Of a DNA stretch of 64,000 nt, positions 24,478 to 31,969 are shown one piece after another. This DNA comes from Acidimicrobiales bacterium (GTDB lineage Bacteria > Actinomycetota > Acidimicrobiia > Acidimicrobiales > Aldehydirespiratoraceae). The DNA is taken from the NCBI GenBank assembly GCA_040219515.1, contig JAVJSI010000012.1, positions 186,001 through 250,000 of the forward strand, read 5' to 3'. The first letter of the stretch is position 1, and every line of letters begins with the position of its first letter. The translations under genes and the position numbers were made by a program. The notes under the pieces were generated by a model. The model made no database searches. It saw only the letters and a list, made by a program, of their open reading frames with translations, and was not told the origin of the DNA.

Positions 24478-25473
24478 TCAGTCCAGGGGACTTCGCCATT
24501 CGACCGTCGTTCCGCCGTCGGGATGGGCGGCCACGAGGAAGCTGCCGCGGGTGAGGCGGGCGCGTTCGGCCAGGTTGGTGTGGCCACTCTGTCGGGTCGG
24601 CGGCTCGGGCATGCCGATGCCGTCGTCGCTCACCAGCACCGTCACCATGTGGTCGCGCACGGTGACGTCGACGGCGGCGGCGGACGCCTCCGCGTGGCGG
24701 GCCACGTTGGTCAGGCTCTCACGGGCGACGGCGAGAATGTGTTCGTGCAGCGGTGCGGGCACCCGGTCGACGGGGCCATGGAACGACACCGATGGCTCGA
24801 AGCCGAGGGAGGGGATCAGGCTCGTGGCGATCTCGACCACCCGTACGCGCAGGTCGTCGGCCTGCTTCTCGCTGCGAATGTCGAAGATCACGGCGCGGAT
24901 CGAGCGGATCACGTCGTCGAGGGTGGACACGCCGGCCTCGACCCGAGCGGCCTGGTCGCAGTCGGGGATGGTCGCCACGGCGGCCTGGAGGCTCATGCCG
25001 AGGGCGAAGAGCTCCTGGATGACGGTGTCGTGCATGTCCTTGGCGATGCGTTCGTGGTCTTCCGCCAGGATGCGGCGACGAGCCGACGTGATCTGGTGCT
25101 CCTCGGCGATGACGAGATCGGTCACGTCACGAACGGCGGCGATCACGAGGCTGTCGCCCAGGGGCGCGAGCGAGATCTGCACCGGGAAGTCCGAACCGTC
25201 GGCTCGGCGCGCCTCGAGGCGCTGCCCCGCACCCATGGGTCGACGCCGGGGGTCGGCATGGAAGCCCTGCCGCAGGGATGCGTGGCCACTCGAGAACTGG
25301 GCCGGGAGCAGCGACTCGACGCCGAGGCCCGTCATCCCCGTGGCGTAGCCGAACATTCGCTCGGCTTCGAGGTTGGCCTGCTGGATCGTGCCGGTCGGGT
25401 CGACCAACAGCATCGCGTCCGGAACACTTTCCCAGACGCCACGAGCGTCGATGCCGGCGAAGAGTTCGTTCAC
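24478..25473 (-). CDS. PAS-domain sensor histidine kinase (DevS/NarX type)
   Basis: 331 residues if started at GTG 25473 (VNELFAGIDARGVWE); the open frame continues 57 residues upstream, but these look non-coding and overlap the promoter of the divergent gene. PAS domain about 12-120 (VPDAMLLVDPTGTIQQANLE), HisKA_3 dimerisation domain with the phospho-His in IAKDMHDTVIQELFALGMSL, and HATPase with DDGIGMPEP. No transmembrane helix, so cytosolic. Likely partner of the LuxR-type regulator at 26020, as in DosS/DosR; the GAF haem domains of DosS are absent. Confidence 0.82.
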   Translation of the reverse strand: MNELFAGIDARGVWESVPDAMLLVDPTGTIQQANLEAERMFGYATGMTGLGVESLLPAQFSSGHASLRQGFHADPRRRPMGAGQRLEARRADGSDFPVQISLAPLGDSLVIAAVRDVTDLVIAEEHQITSARRRILAEDHERIAKDMHDTVIQELFALGMSLQAAVATIPDCDQAARVEAGVSTLDDVIRSIRAVIFDIRSEKQADDLRVRVVEIATSLIPSLGFEPSVSFHGPVDRVPAPLHEHILAVARESLTNVARHAEASAAAVDVTVRDHMVTVLVSDDGIGMPEPPTRQSGHTNLAERARLTRGSFLVAAHPDGGTTVEWRSPLD

Positions 25474-25576
25474 GCGCCCAGAGTAGCGATCGTCGGCCGG
25501 GAGAGCGGAGGACGTTCGACCCTTTGCCCACGCCGGCGAGGCAGGGAAGGTGAAGGAAACGACGAGAGGCGAGACC

Positions 25577-26023
25577 ATGCGACGACACCACCCGGCGCTC
25601 CAACCCACTCCCTGGCGGGCCGCCGATCGGCCTCGCGTGCTCATCGAACATCACGATTGGGCCATCGCTACGGCTGTCGGCAACCTGTTGGTCGCCGAGG
25701 GCTATGAGGTGAGCAGCTGCGGCGGACCCAACGATCGACGCCACCACGAGTGTCCCCTCGCGCGCGGTGGTGACTGCGACCGCGCCGACGAGGCCGACAT
25801 CGTGTTCTTCGGGTTGAACATCGCCGACGAGGACGACCGGGCAGTGCTTCTCGCCTGGCGAGATCGACACCCCGAGGTCCCGGTGGTCGTCGAGCTGCCG
25901 GTCTCTCGTATCCCGCTCTACCAGGACGAGCTCGAGGGATGCCTCACGGTGCCGCAGCCGATGACCAGGGAGACGCTGCTCGATGCGGTGAATCGGGCGC
26001 GCACCGTCGGCGGGTACCGCTAG
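25577..26023 (+). CDS. receiver-like small protein
   Basis: 148 residues from ATG 25577 (GAGAGGCGAGACC just upstream); GTG 25550 is an alternative. RPRVLIEHHDWAIATAVGNLL, EADIVFFGLNIADEDD and VPVVVELPVSRIPLYQDELEG follow the beta/alpha order of a CheY-type receiver, but the phospho-acceptor strand reads IVFFGLN rather than hydrophobic-LD, so phosphorylation is doubtful. A Cys-containing insert (CGGPNDRRHHECPLARGGDC) might bind metal. It sits between kinase and response regulator and ends 4 bp inside the latter, convergently. Confidence 0.6.
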   Translation: MRRHHPALQPTPWRAADRPRVLIEHHDWAIATAVGNLLVAEGYEVSSCGGPNDRRHHECPLARGGDCDRADEADIVFFGLNIADEDDRAVLLAWRDRHPEVPVVVELPVSRIPLYQDELEGCLTVPQPMTRETLLDAVNRARTVGGYR

Positions 26024-26670
26024 AGGTACTTGCGTCGTTGGCGTTCCTCGAGGCGGGCGGCGAGCGCGGCTGCCTCGGTGCGGCGCACCATGCCCAGCTT
26101 GGCGAGCACGCTCGACACATAGTTCTTGACCGTTTTCTCCGCGATGTAGAGCTCCTCGCCGATCTGACGATTTGAGAAGCCGTCGCCGATCAGGTCGAAG
26201 ACCCGACGCTCCTTGTCGGTCAGGTCATCCAGCGCCCCGGCTTCGGTGGAGCGCAGGCGCTGCATGGCCATCCGGGTCTCCGCCGCGTCGAGTAGCTGGG
26301 CCCCGCCCGCGACCTTGCGGATCGAGTCGATGAGGTCGTGGCCGCGGATCTGCTTCAGCACATAGCCCGCCGCGCCGGCCAGCGACGCGTCGACGATGGC
26401 CGCGTCGTCCTCGAACGACGTGAGGATGAGGCACTGGGTGTCGGGATGAGCGCTGCGGATCTCGCGGCAGGTCGCGATGCCGTTGCCGTCGTCGTCACCG
26501 AGGCGGACGTCGAGCACGGCGACATCGGGCGAGGTGGCGGCGACAGTGCGCAACATCTCGCGGCCGGTGCCGGCCTCACCGACGACTTCCATGTCGTCCT
26601 GCGCGTTGACCAGCTCGGCCACCCCGGTGCGGACGATCTCGTGGTCGTCGAGCAGCGCGACGCGGATCAT
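26020..26670 (-). CDS. LuxR/NarL-type response regulator (DosR/DevR-like)
   Basis: 216 residues. Receiver 1-120 with the acidic pair DD in VALLDDHEIVR, phospho-Asp in VAVLDVRLG and Lys in YVLKQI; LuxR helix-turn-helix at about 150-205 (LTDKERRVFDLIGDGFSNRQ, ELYIAEKTVKNYVSSVL). DosR-like proteins of this length control hypoxia/dormancy genes, including universal stress proteins, one of which is 32 bp upstream on the same strand. The kinase partner is probably the gene at 24478. Confidence 0.88.
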   Translation of the reverse strand: MIRVALLDDHEIVRTGVAELVNAQDDMEVVGEAGTGREMLRTVAATSPDVAVLDVRLGDDDGNGIATCREIRSAHPDTQCLILTSFEDDAAIVDASLAGAAGYVLKQIRGHDLIDSIRKVAGGAQLLDAAETRMAMQRLRSTEAGALDDLTDKERRVFDLIGDGFSNRQIGEELYIAEKTVKNYVSSVLAKLGMVRRTEAAALAARLEERQRRKYL

Positions 26671-26702
26671 GGCTCCAGCCTCGCGTGTCCCATGTGACGG
26701 CG

Positions 26703-27572
26703 TCAGACCGGGATCACGGCGGTCGGGCAGCGGGGGCGATGGATGAGGGCGGTCGTGGTCGAACCGAGGAAGAAGTGTGAGAGTCCGGTGCGGCCGCGCT
26801 GGCCGAGCACCAGCAGGTCGGCTTCATCGGATTGATTGAGCAGGACCCAGCGCGGATCGCCTTCGGCGATCTGACGTGTCACGCGGGCGCGATCGACACC
26901 AAGTTCGTCGCACACCGCGTCGGTTGCCTCGTTGACGGTGGCTTCGGCCGCCGCCCTCAACGCGCGTAGGTCGAACCGGTTGACGCCGTAGAGGATCGGC
27001 CCGTCGACCGGCGTCTGCCAGACGCTGATCGCACTGATCGTGGCCTGCGGCGACGCGTTCTTGATCGCCCATCGCAGAGCGGCGCGTGCGTGGTCGGAGT
27101 CGTCGACACCGACAACGATTCGTTCGCTGGGCGCGATGGCCGAGCTCGCTTCGTCGTGCGGCACGATGACCAGAGGTATGGGGGTGTGATCGGCGCAGTG
27201 ACGGGCCACGGACCCGATGACATTGGCGCGGACCGGACCCCGTCCTCGGGTGCCGACCACCAGGAGCGCGGCGTCCTGCGCCGCGTTCACGAGTACCACG
27301 CCGGGGTCGCCGTGTTCGACCACGGGAGGCTCGTGGGCGACATCGTCGCCGAGTGCAGCCATGCACCGGTCGGCGGCCTCTCGGGCCGCCTCGGCCATCT
27401 CGGCCACAGGTGGAGCCACACCCACGCTGAGCGGGCTCGGTGCCCACGCCGAGATCGGGTAGTTCCACGAATGGACCGGCCGGATCGGTCCGAAGCACCC
27501 GGTGCGTTCCGCCGCCCAGACGAGGGCGGCCTGCGAGGCCTCCGAGCCGTCGATACCGACGATGATGGTCAT
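26703..27572 (-). CDS. tandem universal stress protein (two Usp domains)
   Basis: 289 residues, start ATG 27572. Domain 1 (1-140) has MTIIVGIDGSEASQAAL and the ATP-binding GTRGRGPVRANVIGSVA; domain 2 (150-289) has RIVVGVDDSDHARAALRWA and GQRGRTGLSHFFLGSTTTAL. The two G-x2-G-x9-G(S/T) sites suggest both domains bind nucleotide. Overlaps the stop of the PPOX-like gene as ATGA, and lies just upstream of the DosR-like gene, in keeping with a dormancy regulon. Confidence 0.88.
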   Translation of the reverse strand: MTIIVGIDGSEASQAALVWAAERTGCFGPIRPVHSWNYPISAWAPSPLSVGVAPPVAEMAEAAREAADRCMAALGDDVAHEPPVVEHGDPGVVLVNAAQDAALLVVGTRGRGPVRANVIGSVARHCADHTPIPLVIVPHDEASSAIAPSERIVVGVDDSDHARAALRWAIKNASPQATISAISVWQTPVDGPILYGVNRFDLRALRAAAEATVNEATDAVCDELGVDRARVTRQIAEGDPRWVLLNQSDEADLLVLGQRGRTGLSHFFLGSTTTALIHRPRCPTAVIPV

Positions 27573-28000
27573 GGCTTCTTCTCCTGGTCGTAGGCACCGA
27601 TCGTACGCCCGGTCACCTCTGTCGCCGTGATGCGGATCACCCGTTCCTTGGCGCCGTCGGCCCAGGGGTCGGTGTCGATCTCGTGGTCGTGCATGGTGTC
27701 GAGAAGCGTGGTGGATTCGCGGGCCGTGCCGTGCACGACGACCGACCAGCCGGTGTGCGTCTCGGGGTCGAGATCGTCGATCTCGAACGCCACACGACCA
27801 CCCATGATCGCGGCGGCGAGTTTCGTGCCCTCCGCGGTGCGCACGATGATCTCGTCGTCGTCGATCCGGTAGTTCACCGGGAAGATGTCGGGCTGGGAAC
27901 CAACGGCGACGCCGAGTCGACCGACCGAGTGCGCGACCAGGCGCTCCCAGCACTCGTCGGTGGAAAGGCTCTGCAGCGCTGCATCGGGGGATCCGCTCAT
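27569..28000 (-). CDS. pyridoxamine 5'-phosphate oxidase-fold protein
   Basis: 143 residues from ATG 28000. LSTDECWERLVAHSVGRLGV, DIFPVNYRIDDDEIIVRTA, GRVAFEIDDLDPETHTGWSV and VVHGTARE form the split beta-barrel of PNPOx-like flavin or F420 binding proteins; Rv2607-type and DosR-regulated homologues in mycobacteria are similar in size. Function may be flavin-dependent reduction or binding. Co-translated with the USP gene downstream. An upstream extension of 49 codons is rejected as it lacks family similarity. Confidence 0.78.
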   Translation of the reverse strand: MSGSPDAALQSLSTDECWERLVAHSVGRLGVAVGSQPDIFPVNYRIDDDEIIVRTAEGTKLAAAIMGGRVAFEIDDLDPETHTGWSVVVHGTARESTTLLDTMHDHEIDTDPWADGAKERVIRITATEVTGRTIGAYDQEKKP

Positions 28001-28097
28001 CGTCCCATTGTCGACCCCGGTGCCGACGAGCGACAGGGTCCAACGTCCCGATTCCGCCGGTGCCGGCTCGCCATCTCTTGTGTAGGGTCGCCGTCCG

Positions 28098-28823
28098 ATG
28101 GCCGAACTGCGATTCACCTTCGGGACGATGGGCTCGGGCAAGTCCACCCAGGCCCTCCAGATCCATCACAATCTGCGCGCCCGTGGGCTCCACACGATTC
28201 TCACCACCCAACTCGACCGCGCCGCGGGTCGTGTCTCGAGCCGTCTCGGCGTGTCGGCTGACGCCGAGATCGTCGAGCCCGGCACCGATCTGTTCGACCT
28301 CGTGCGCCGGCGCATGGCCCGCCAGGGCAGCGTCGACGCGGTGATCTGCGACGAGGTCCAGTTCTACCGTCCGACCCAGTGCGAGCACCTGGCCCGGGTG
28401 GTCGACGAACTCGCGGTCGACGTCTACGCGTTCGGCCTGCTCACCAGCTTCCAGGGAGAACTGTTCCCCGGCACCGTGCGCATGCTCGAGCTGGCCGATC
28501 AGCGCATCGAGATCCAGGTCGAGGCCCGGTGCTGGTGCGGCGCCCGCGCCACCCACAACGCCCGCTTCGTCGACGGCAATCAGGTGGTGTCGGGCCAGCT
28601 CAAGGTGGTCGGCGATACCGGTGGTCCCACGGCCGGCGAGGTCACCTACGACCTGCTGTGTCGGGCCCACTGGATGGACGGCGCCCGCAAGGCGCGCGGC
28701 TCCCAGCTCGAACTGCTCGACGCCGACGACGCCCGTTCCATGAGCGATGATGACGACCACAGCGGACCGGTCGAGGTCGACCTCGCCGCCGTCCCCACTC
28801 CCTTGAAAGCCAACCCACGTTGA
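28098..28823 (+). CDS. tdk: thymidine kinase
   Basis: 241 residues. P-loop GTMGSGKST (9-17), Walker B-like ICDEVQFY, the lasso region [17 protein letters not shown], and zinc ligands CWCG and C in LLCRAHW. Type II TK phosphorylates deoxythymidine for salvage. The C-terminal tail after about residue 205 is acidic and longer than usual (ca. 190-210 residues in the family). Its TGA overlaps the TTG start of dcd, pairing two pyrimidine deoxynucleotide enzymes. Confidence 0.9.
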   Translation: MAELRFTFGTMGSGKSTQALQIHHNLRARGLHTILTTQLDRAAGRVSSRLGVSADAEIVEPGTDLFDLVRRRMARQGSVDAVICDEVQFYRPTQCEHLARVVDELAVDVYAFGLLTSFQGELFPGTVRMLELADQRIEIQVEARCWCGARATHNARFVDGNQVVSGQLKVVGDTGGPTAGEVTYDLLCRAHWMDGARKARGSQLELLDADDARSMSDDDDHSGPVEVDLAAVPTPLKANPR

Positions 28824-29383
28824 TCCTCTCCGACCGCTCCATCCGTGAACACCTCGAGTCCGGCAGCATCGTCATCGACCCGCTCGACCCCAAGGGGTTG
28901 CAGCCCTCCTCGGTCGACCTCCGGCTCGACCGCTGGTTCCGGGTGTTTCGCAACCACACGATGAGCCACATCGACGTGAAGACGAACCTCGAGGAGCTCA
29001 CCCAGCTCGTCGAGGTGGATGAGGACGAGGCGTTCATCCTCCATCCCGGTGAGTTCGTGCTCGGCAGCACCCTCGAGCGGGTGGCGGTGCCCCACGATCT
29101 GGTGGCTCGACTGGAAGGCAAGTCGTCGCTCGGGCGGCTCGGCCTGCTCATCCATTCGACGGCCGGGTTCGTGGATGCCGGCTTCGACGGTCAGCTCACG
29201 CTCGAGCTCAGCAACGTGGCGAGCTTGCCGATCACCCTCTATCCGAACATGAAGATCGGTCAGATCTCGTTCCAACAGATGACCACGCCCGCCGAGGTTC
29301 CCTACGGGTCGGGCGCGCTCGGTTCGAAGTACAAGCATCAGCGCGGCCCGATGCCCAGCCGGTACTGGGAGAACTTCGAGTAG
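28820..29383 (+). CDS. dcd: dCTP deaminase (possibly bifunctional with dUTPase)
   Basis: 187 residues from TTG 28820, since MILSDRSI is the conserved start and no ATG is available. [47 protein letters not shown] (with the catalytic Glu) and IGQISFQQM are dCTP-deaminase signatures. It converts dCTP to dUTP, and in actinobacterial forms often directly to dUMP. Translationally coupled to tdk. Confidence 0.92.
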   Translation: MILSDRSIREHLESGSIVIDPLDPKGLQPSSVDLRLDRWFRVFRNHTMSHIDVKTNLEELTQLVEVDEDEAFILHPGEFVLGSTLERVAVPHDLVARLEGKSSLGRLGLLIHSTAGFVDAGFDGQLTLELSNVASLPITLYPNMKIGQISFQQMTTPAEVPYGSGALGSKYKHQRGPMPSRYWENFE

Positions 29384-29386
29384 CAG

Positions 29387-29414
29387 CGACTTTTCCACAC
29401 CTGTGGAAAAGTCG
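29387..29414. promoter_or_regulatory. 13-bp-arm inverted repeat with paired TTTTCCACA boxes
   Basis: CGACTTTTCCACA at 29387-29399, two bases, then its exact complement at 29402-29414. It lies between the convergent dcd and crgA genes. Each arm contains TTTTCCACA, one mismatch from the DnaA-box consensus TTATCCACA. It could be a bidirectional terminator, though no T-run follows the stem, or a binding site for DnaA or a similar protein. Confidence 0.6.
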
Positions 29415-29429
29415 GGTTGGTATTCGGCG

Positions 29430-29714
29430 CTAGCGGTACTGCGTCGCGGTGATGATGCCGGCGAGGATCATGCCCAGCCCGAGGAGCAGGATTCCGTTGG
29501 ACGTCTCCCAGATCGAGCCGACGTAATTCAGCAGGATCGTGACCACGCCGAGGCCGAGAAGACCGAACATCAGCACCGGCACCCACATCGGACTGGGCGG
29601 CAATCCCTCATGTCCCGTATGGGAAACCGTCTCCGGGGTGTATCCCTCGGGGTGGGTGCCCTTGGGGGTGACCCGCCCGCCCGACACGCGGCGCTTGTTT
29701 GGCTTCTGCGACAT
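29430..29714 (-). CDS. crgA: cell-division protein CrgA
   Basis: 94 residues with a charged N terminus (MSQKPNKRRVSGGRVTPK) and two transmembrane helices (about 43-63 MWVPVLMFGLLGLGVVTILL and 73-91 ILLLGLGMILAGIITAT), ending TQYR. Size, two-helix topology and carboxyl end match CrgA, the actinobacterial divisome protein that recruits peptidoglycan synthases with FtsZ/FtsQ/PbpA. In mycobacteria crgA lies near oriC. It is flanked on both sides here by DnaA-box-like inverted repeats. Confidence 0.82.
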   Translation of the reverse strand: MSQKPNKRRVSGGRVTPKGTHPEGYTPETVSHTGHEGLPPSPMWVPVLMFGLLGLGVVTILLNYVGSIWETSNGILLLGLGMILAGIITATQYR

Positions 29715-29767
29715 GTCCCGACTCTAGAGGTTTCGGCCGGCGGCGGAGTGCTGCCGGCCGAGCGAGG

Positions 29768-29785
29768 AATCACACGGGTGTGATT
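29768..29785. promoter_or_regulatory. inverted repeat upstream of crgA, probable operator
   Basis: AATCACAC-gg-GTGTGATT, a perfect 8-bp-arm palindrome 54-71 bp upstream of the crgA start. The placement suits a regulator of crgA transcription; the regulator is unknown. Confidence 0.45.
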
Positions 29786-29795
29786 ATCCCCCGGT

Positions 29796-29816
29796 TTATC
29801 CACAGGTTGTGGATTG
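29796..29816. promoter_or_regulatory. perfect DnaA box with inverted partner
   Basis: TTATCCACA at 29796-29804 equals the classical DnaA-box consensus; three bases later TGTGGATTG (29808-29816) forms an inverted near-copy. With the pair at 29387-29414 it brackets crgA. No dnaA or dnaN gene is in the window, so an origin is not claimed. Confidence 0.5.
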
Positions 29817-29821
29817 TCGTG

Positions 29822-30073
29822 TCACTCGATCGGGGCGACCAAATCCATGTCCTCGAGGCAGTGCCGTGGGGGCTGCGGATCCTCGTCGGGGGAGATCGTC
29901 ATCCGCACTTCGGCGCCACAGATGCTGCACCGGAAGGCGATCTTCACCTTGCGGAGTTCGCCGGCCGGGGGAGGCTCGGGCACCGGTTGGGCCAGGCCCC
30001 GCAGCATCGCCAGTCCGATGCGCATGATCAGGACACCGACCACCACGGCGATGATGACGTTGACGACGTTCAC
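29822..30073 (-). CDS. small membrane protein with zinc-ribbon-like tail
   Basis: 83 residues. One N-terminal transmembrane helix (MNVVNVIIAVVVGVLIMRIG), a Pro-rich hinge (PVPEPPP), then a cytosolic segment with CSICGAEV and HCLEDMD: a CxxC plus HC pattern able to bind zinc. Short proteins like this occur in actinobacteria without an assigned function. The start is 10 bp from the thiolase-like stop, so it is probably the second gene of that transcript. Confidence 0.7.
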   Translation of the reverse strand: MNVVNVIIAVVVGVLIMRIGLAMLRGLAQPVPEPPPAGELRKVKIAFRCSICGAEVRMTISPDEDPQPPRHCLEDMDLVAPIE

Positions 30074-30082
30074 CCGGTCAGC

Positions 30083-31186
30083 CTATGGGCAGCGCACCAG
30101 CGTGGCGGCGGCGCCGCTCGGGCCGAAGGCGGCGGCGAGGACGAGTTCGCCCGGGTCGGCCCGGGCGATGGCATCCGTGAGCAGGCGCAGCTCCTCGGCC
30201 GCACCGGCATCGCCCACGGCCAGCGTGCCGCCGTCTCGATTGACCTGCGTCGGGTCGAGGTGCAGTCGGTCGATGGCCAACAGCGTGCTCGCGGCCGTCG
30301 GCTCGGTGATCTCCCAGCGGGTGATCGACGCCCGGTCGATGCCCTGGGTGGCCGCGGCCACCGCCCGCTGAAGTCCGCCGATCGGGTCGAGGGGATGGCC
30401 GGCCGAACGACCGCTGCCGAGGATCTCGGCGCCGGCCGCCGGCTCCCGGGCGAGGACCAGCACCGCGACCCCGTCGACCGGTGGCGCGAACGTGAAGCCG
30501 GTGACGGTGCCGTCGGGATCGAAGCTCGGGGCGAGGGCGCGTGCGTCGTCCGGGCGCGGGCGAAGGTCGTCGGCTCCGATCTGAGCGCCTCGCTGGATGG
30601 CAACGCCGTCGCCGGGCCGGGCGGCGATCGGGGTGATCGGTGCCGTCGTCATGGCGCGGCGTTCGAGGCCGGCGAGGGCCCAGTCGTCCTGGGCCGACCG
30701 ACCGACGCCGGCCTGGACTGCCGCACGATCGGCGGCCCCGGGGCCGGGTAGCAGGCCGCCGTCGTCCTCGACCCGAGCGGCGGGTCCGTCGCCCCACGGC
30801 CGACCGTAGGTACGGCCCAGGGCGCCGGCGCCGGGGGTGACGACCGAAGCGCTGCAGACCCCGACGACCATGGCCGTGTCGATCGCCCCGGTCGCGATCG
30901 CCGCAGCGGCGAGGTGCAGTGCCGCGGTGGCACTCGTCTCGGCCCGATCGATGACGAGACCGCCGATCAGGTCTGACCAGCCGGCCGCGAGCACCGCCGC
31001 ACGAGCCATGTCGGCTCCCTGCGCTCCGACCGGTTCGGCGCAGCCGACGAACACCTCGTCGATGCGGTGGTCACCTCGCGCCACCTTCATCACCTCGGCC
31101 GCCAGGTCGACCGGGTGCCATCCGGCCAGTGTGCCGTCGACGCGGGTGAAGGGACTGCGGATCGCGCGGGCGATGTGGACGGGCAC
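30083..31186 (-). CDS. thiolase-fold protein without the catalytic Cys and His
   Basis: 367 residues from GTG 31186 (VPVHIARAIRSPFTRVDGTL, a typical thiolase start). The fold is clear, but the nucleophile position, normally in NRxCxSG, reads DRAETSATAAL with Glu83 where Cys is expected, and the GHPxGxSG motif near the C terminus reads GDAGAAEE (about 325). Condensation or thiolysis of acyl-CoA therefore seems impossible by the usual mechanism. Such proteins may be structural partners (as in DUF35/thiolase complexes) or acyl binders. Followed by a zinc-ribbon membrane protein. Confidence 0.72.
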   Translation of the reverse strand: MPVHIARAIRSPFTRVDGTLAGWHPVDLAAEVMKVARGDHRIDEVFVGCAEPVGAQGADMARAAVLAAGWSDLIGGLVIDRAETSATAALHLAAAAIATGAIDTAMVVGVCSASVVTPGAGALGRTYGRPWGDGPAARVEDDGGLLPGPGAADRAAVQAGVGRSAQDDWALAGLERRAMTTAPITPIAARPGDGVAIQRGAQIGADDLRPRPDDARALAPSFDPDGTVTGFTFAPPVDGVAVLVLAREPAAGAEILGSGRSAGHPLDPIGGLQRAVAAATQGIDRASITRWEITEPTAASTLLAIDRLHLDPTQVNRDGGTLAVGDAGAAEELRLLTDAIARADPGELVLAAAFGPSGAAATLVRCP

Positions 31187-31202
31187 CAACCCAGTCTGAC
31201 CG

Positions 31203-31832
31203 CTAGCCGAGATCGGCGAAACAACGGAGCCCGACCGAGTCGGGCAGTCGGCCTCCGCAGGTGCGTGCGAACTCGAGGTAGCCGCTGTCGATCGGCGCCG
31301 AGTTGTAGAGCTCGTCGCACGCCTGGTTGTTGCCGTCATCGCACGCGTCCCACAGCAGATCGAGGGTGCGGTCGTCGCCGTAGGTGTCGACCGCGGCGGC
31401 GTTCGGGTCGGTGTCGCCGGCCTCATCTTCGAGGCAATCGGCGGCGGCCGCGACGGGGTCGTCGGCGGCCATCTGTTCGATCACGCAGATGGCCTCGGTC
31501 TCGGAGAAGGGTGTGCCCGTCTCGGCCGAGGCGTCGATCACGCTCTCGACGAAGGCAGGGACGCGGGACAGGTCATCGACACAGCTGACGGCGATCGACA
31601 GCAGTTCGGTGTCCTCGTCGCCGGTGATGGTGCCATCGAGCACCGCTTCGGGCTCGATGCCGGACGCGATGAGTTCCTCGAGGATGCAGCGTTGCTCGTC
31701 ACCGGTGAGATCGGTGTCGATGAGCGTGCCGATGACCTCGGTCTGCTCGGGCGTGGCGACGGGCCCGGCGTCGTCGCCGCAGGCGACCACGCCGGTGGCC
31801 AGGGCGGCGACGGTCAGCAGCGAACGGATCAT
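31203..31832 (-). CDS. hypothetical lipoprotein
   Basis: 209 residues. Signal MIRSLLTVAALATGVVAC with lipid-bearing C18, an Asp/Glu-rich mature region with seven further cysteines (CILEEL, VSCVDD, AICVIE, ADCLED, WDACDD, QACDEL, RTCGGRLP), probably disulfide-paired helices. No family recognised. It diverges from the amidohydrolase at 31970 across a 137-bp gap. Confidence 0.7.
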   Translation of the reverse strand: MIRSLLTVAALATGVVACGDDAGPVATPEQTEVIGTLIDTDLTGDEQRCILEELIASGIEPEAVLDGTITGDEDTELLSIAVSCVDDLSRVPAFVESVIDASAETGTPFSETEAICVIEQMAADDPVAAAADCLEDEAGDTDPNAAAVDTYGDDRTLDLLWDACDDGNNQACDELYNSAPIDSGYLEFARTCGGRLPDSVGLRCFADLG

Positions 31833-31892
31833 GGCGTGACGCTAGCGGCCGTGGTCGGCGAGGCTCGGTCGCCTCCTCGTTGCCGGTTGCCC

Positions 31893-31921
31893 TTGACAAG
31901 TCGCCCCGGGGCGAATAAATA
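31893..31921 (+). promoter_or_regulatory. sigma-70-type promoter with a palindromic operator in the spacer
   Basis: TTGACA (31893-31898), 17 bases, TAAATA (31916-31921). The spacer contains the perfect 14-bp palindrome TCGCCCCGGGGCGA at 31901-31914, where a repressor would block polymerase directly. It drives the amidohydrolase gene at 31970. Confidence 0.65.
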
Positions 31922-31969
31922 AATGATTAGAGATTTACTCACCTCCAGCCCCCAGAGGAAGAAAACGAC

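Noticed and set aside
26020-26023. Frameshifted single gene made of the receiver-like protein and the LuxR regulator
   Set aside because: The two genes are on opposite strands and merely overlap convergently by 4 bp.
29387-29816. Chromosomal replication origin
   Set aside because: DnaA-like boxes are present only as two pairs; there is no dnaA, dnaN or AT-rich unwinding region in the window. Kept only as a regulatory observation.
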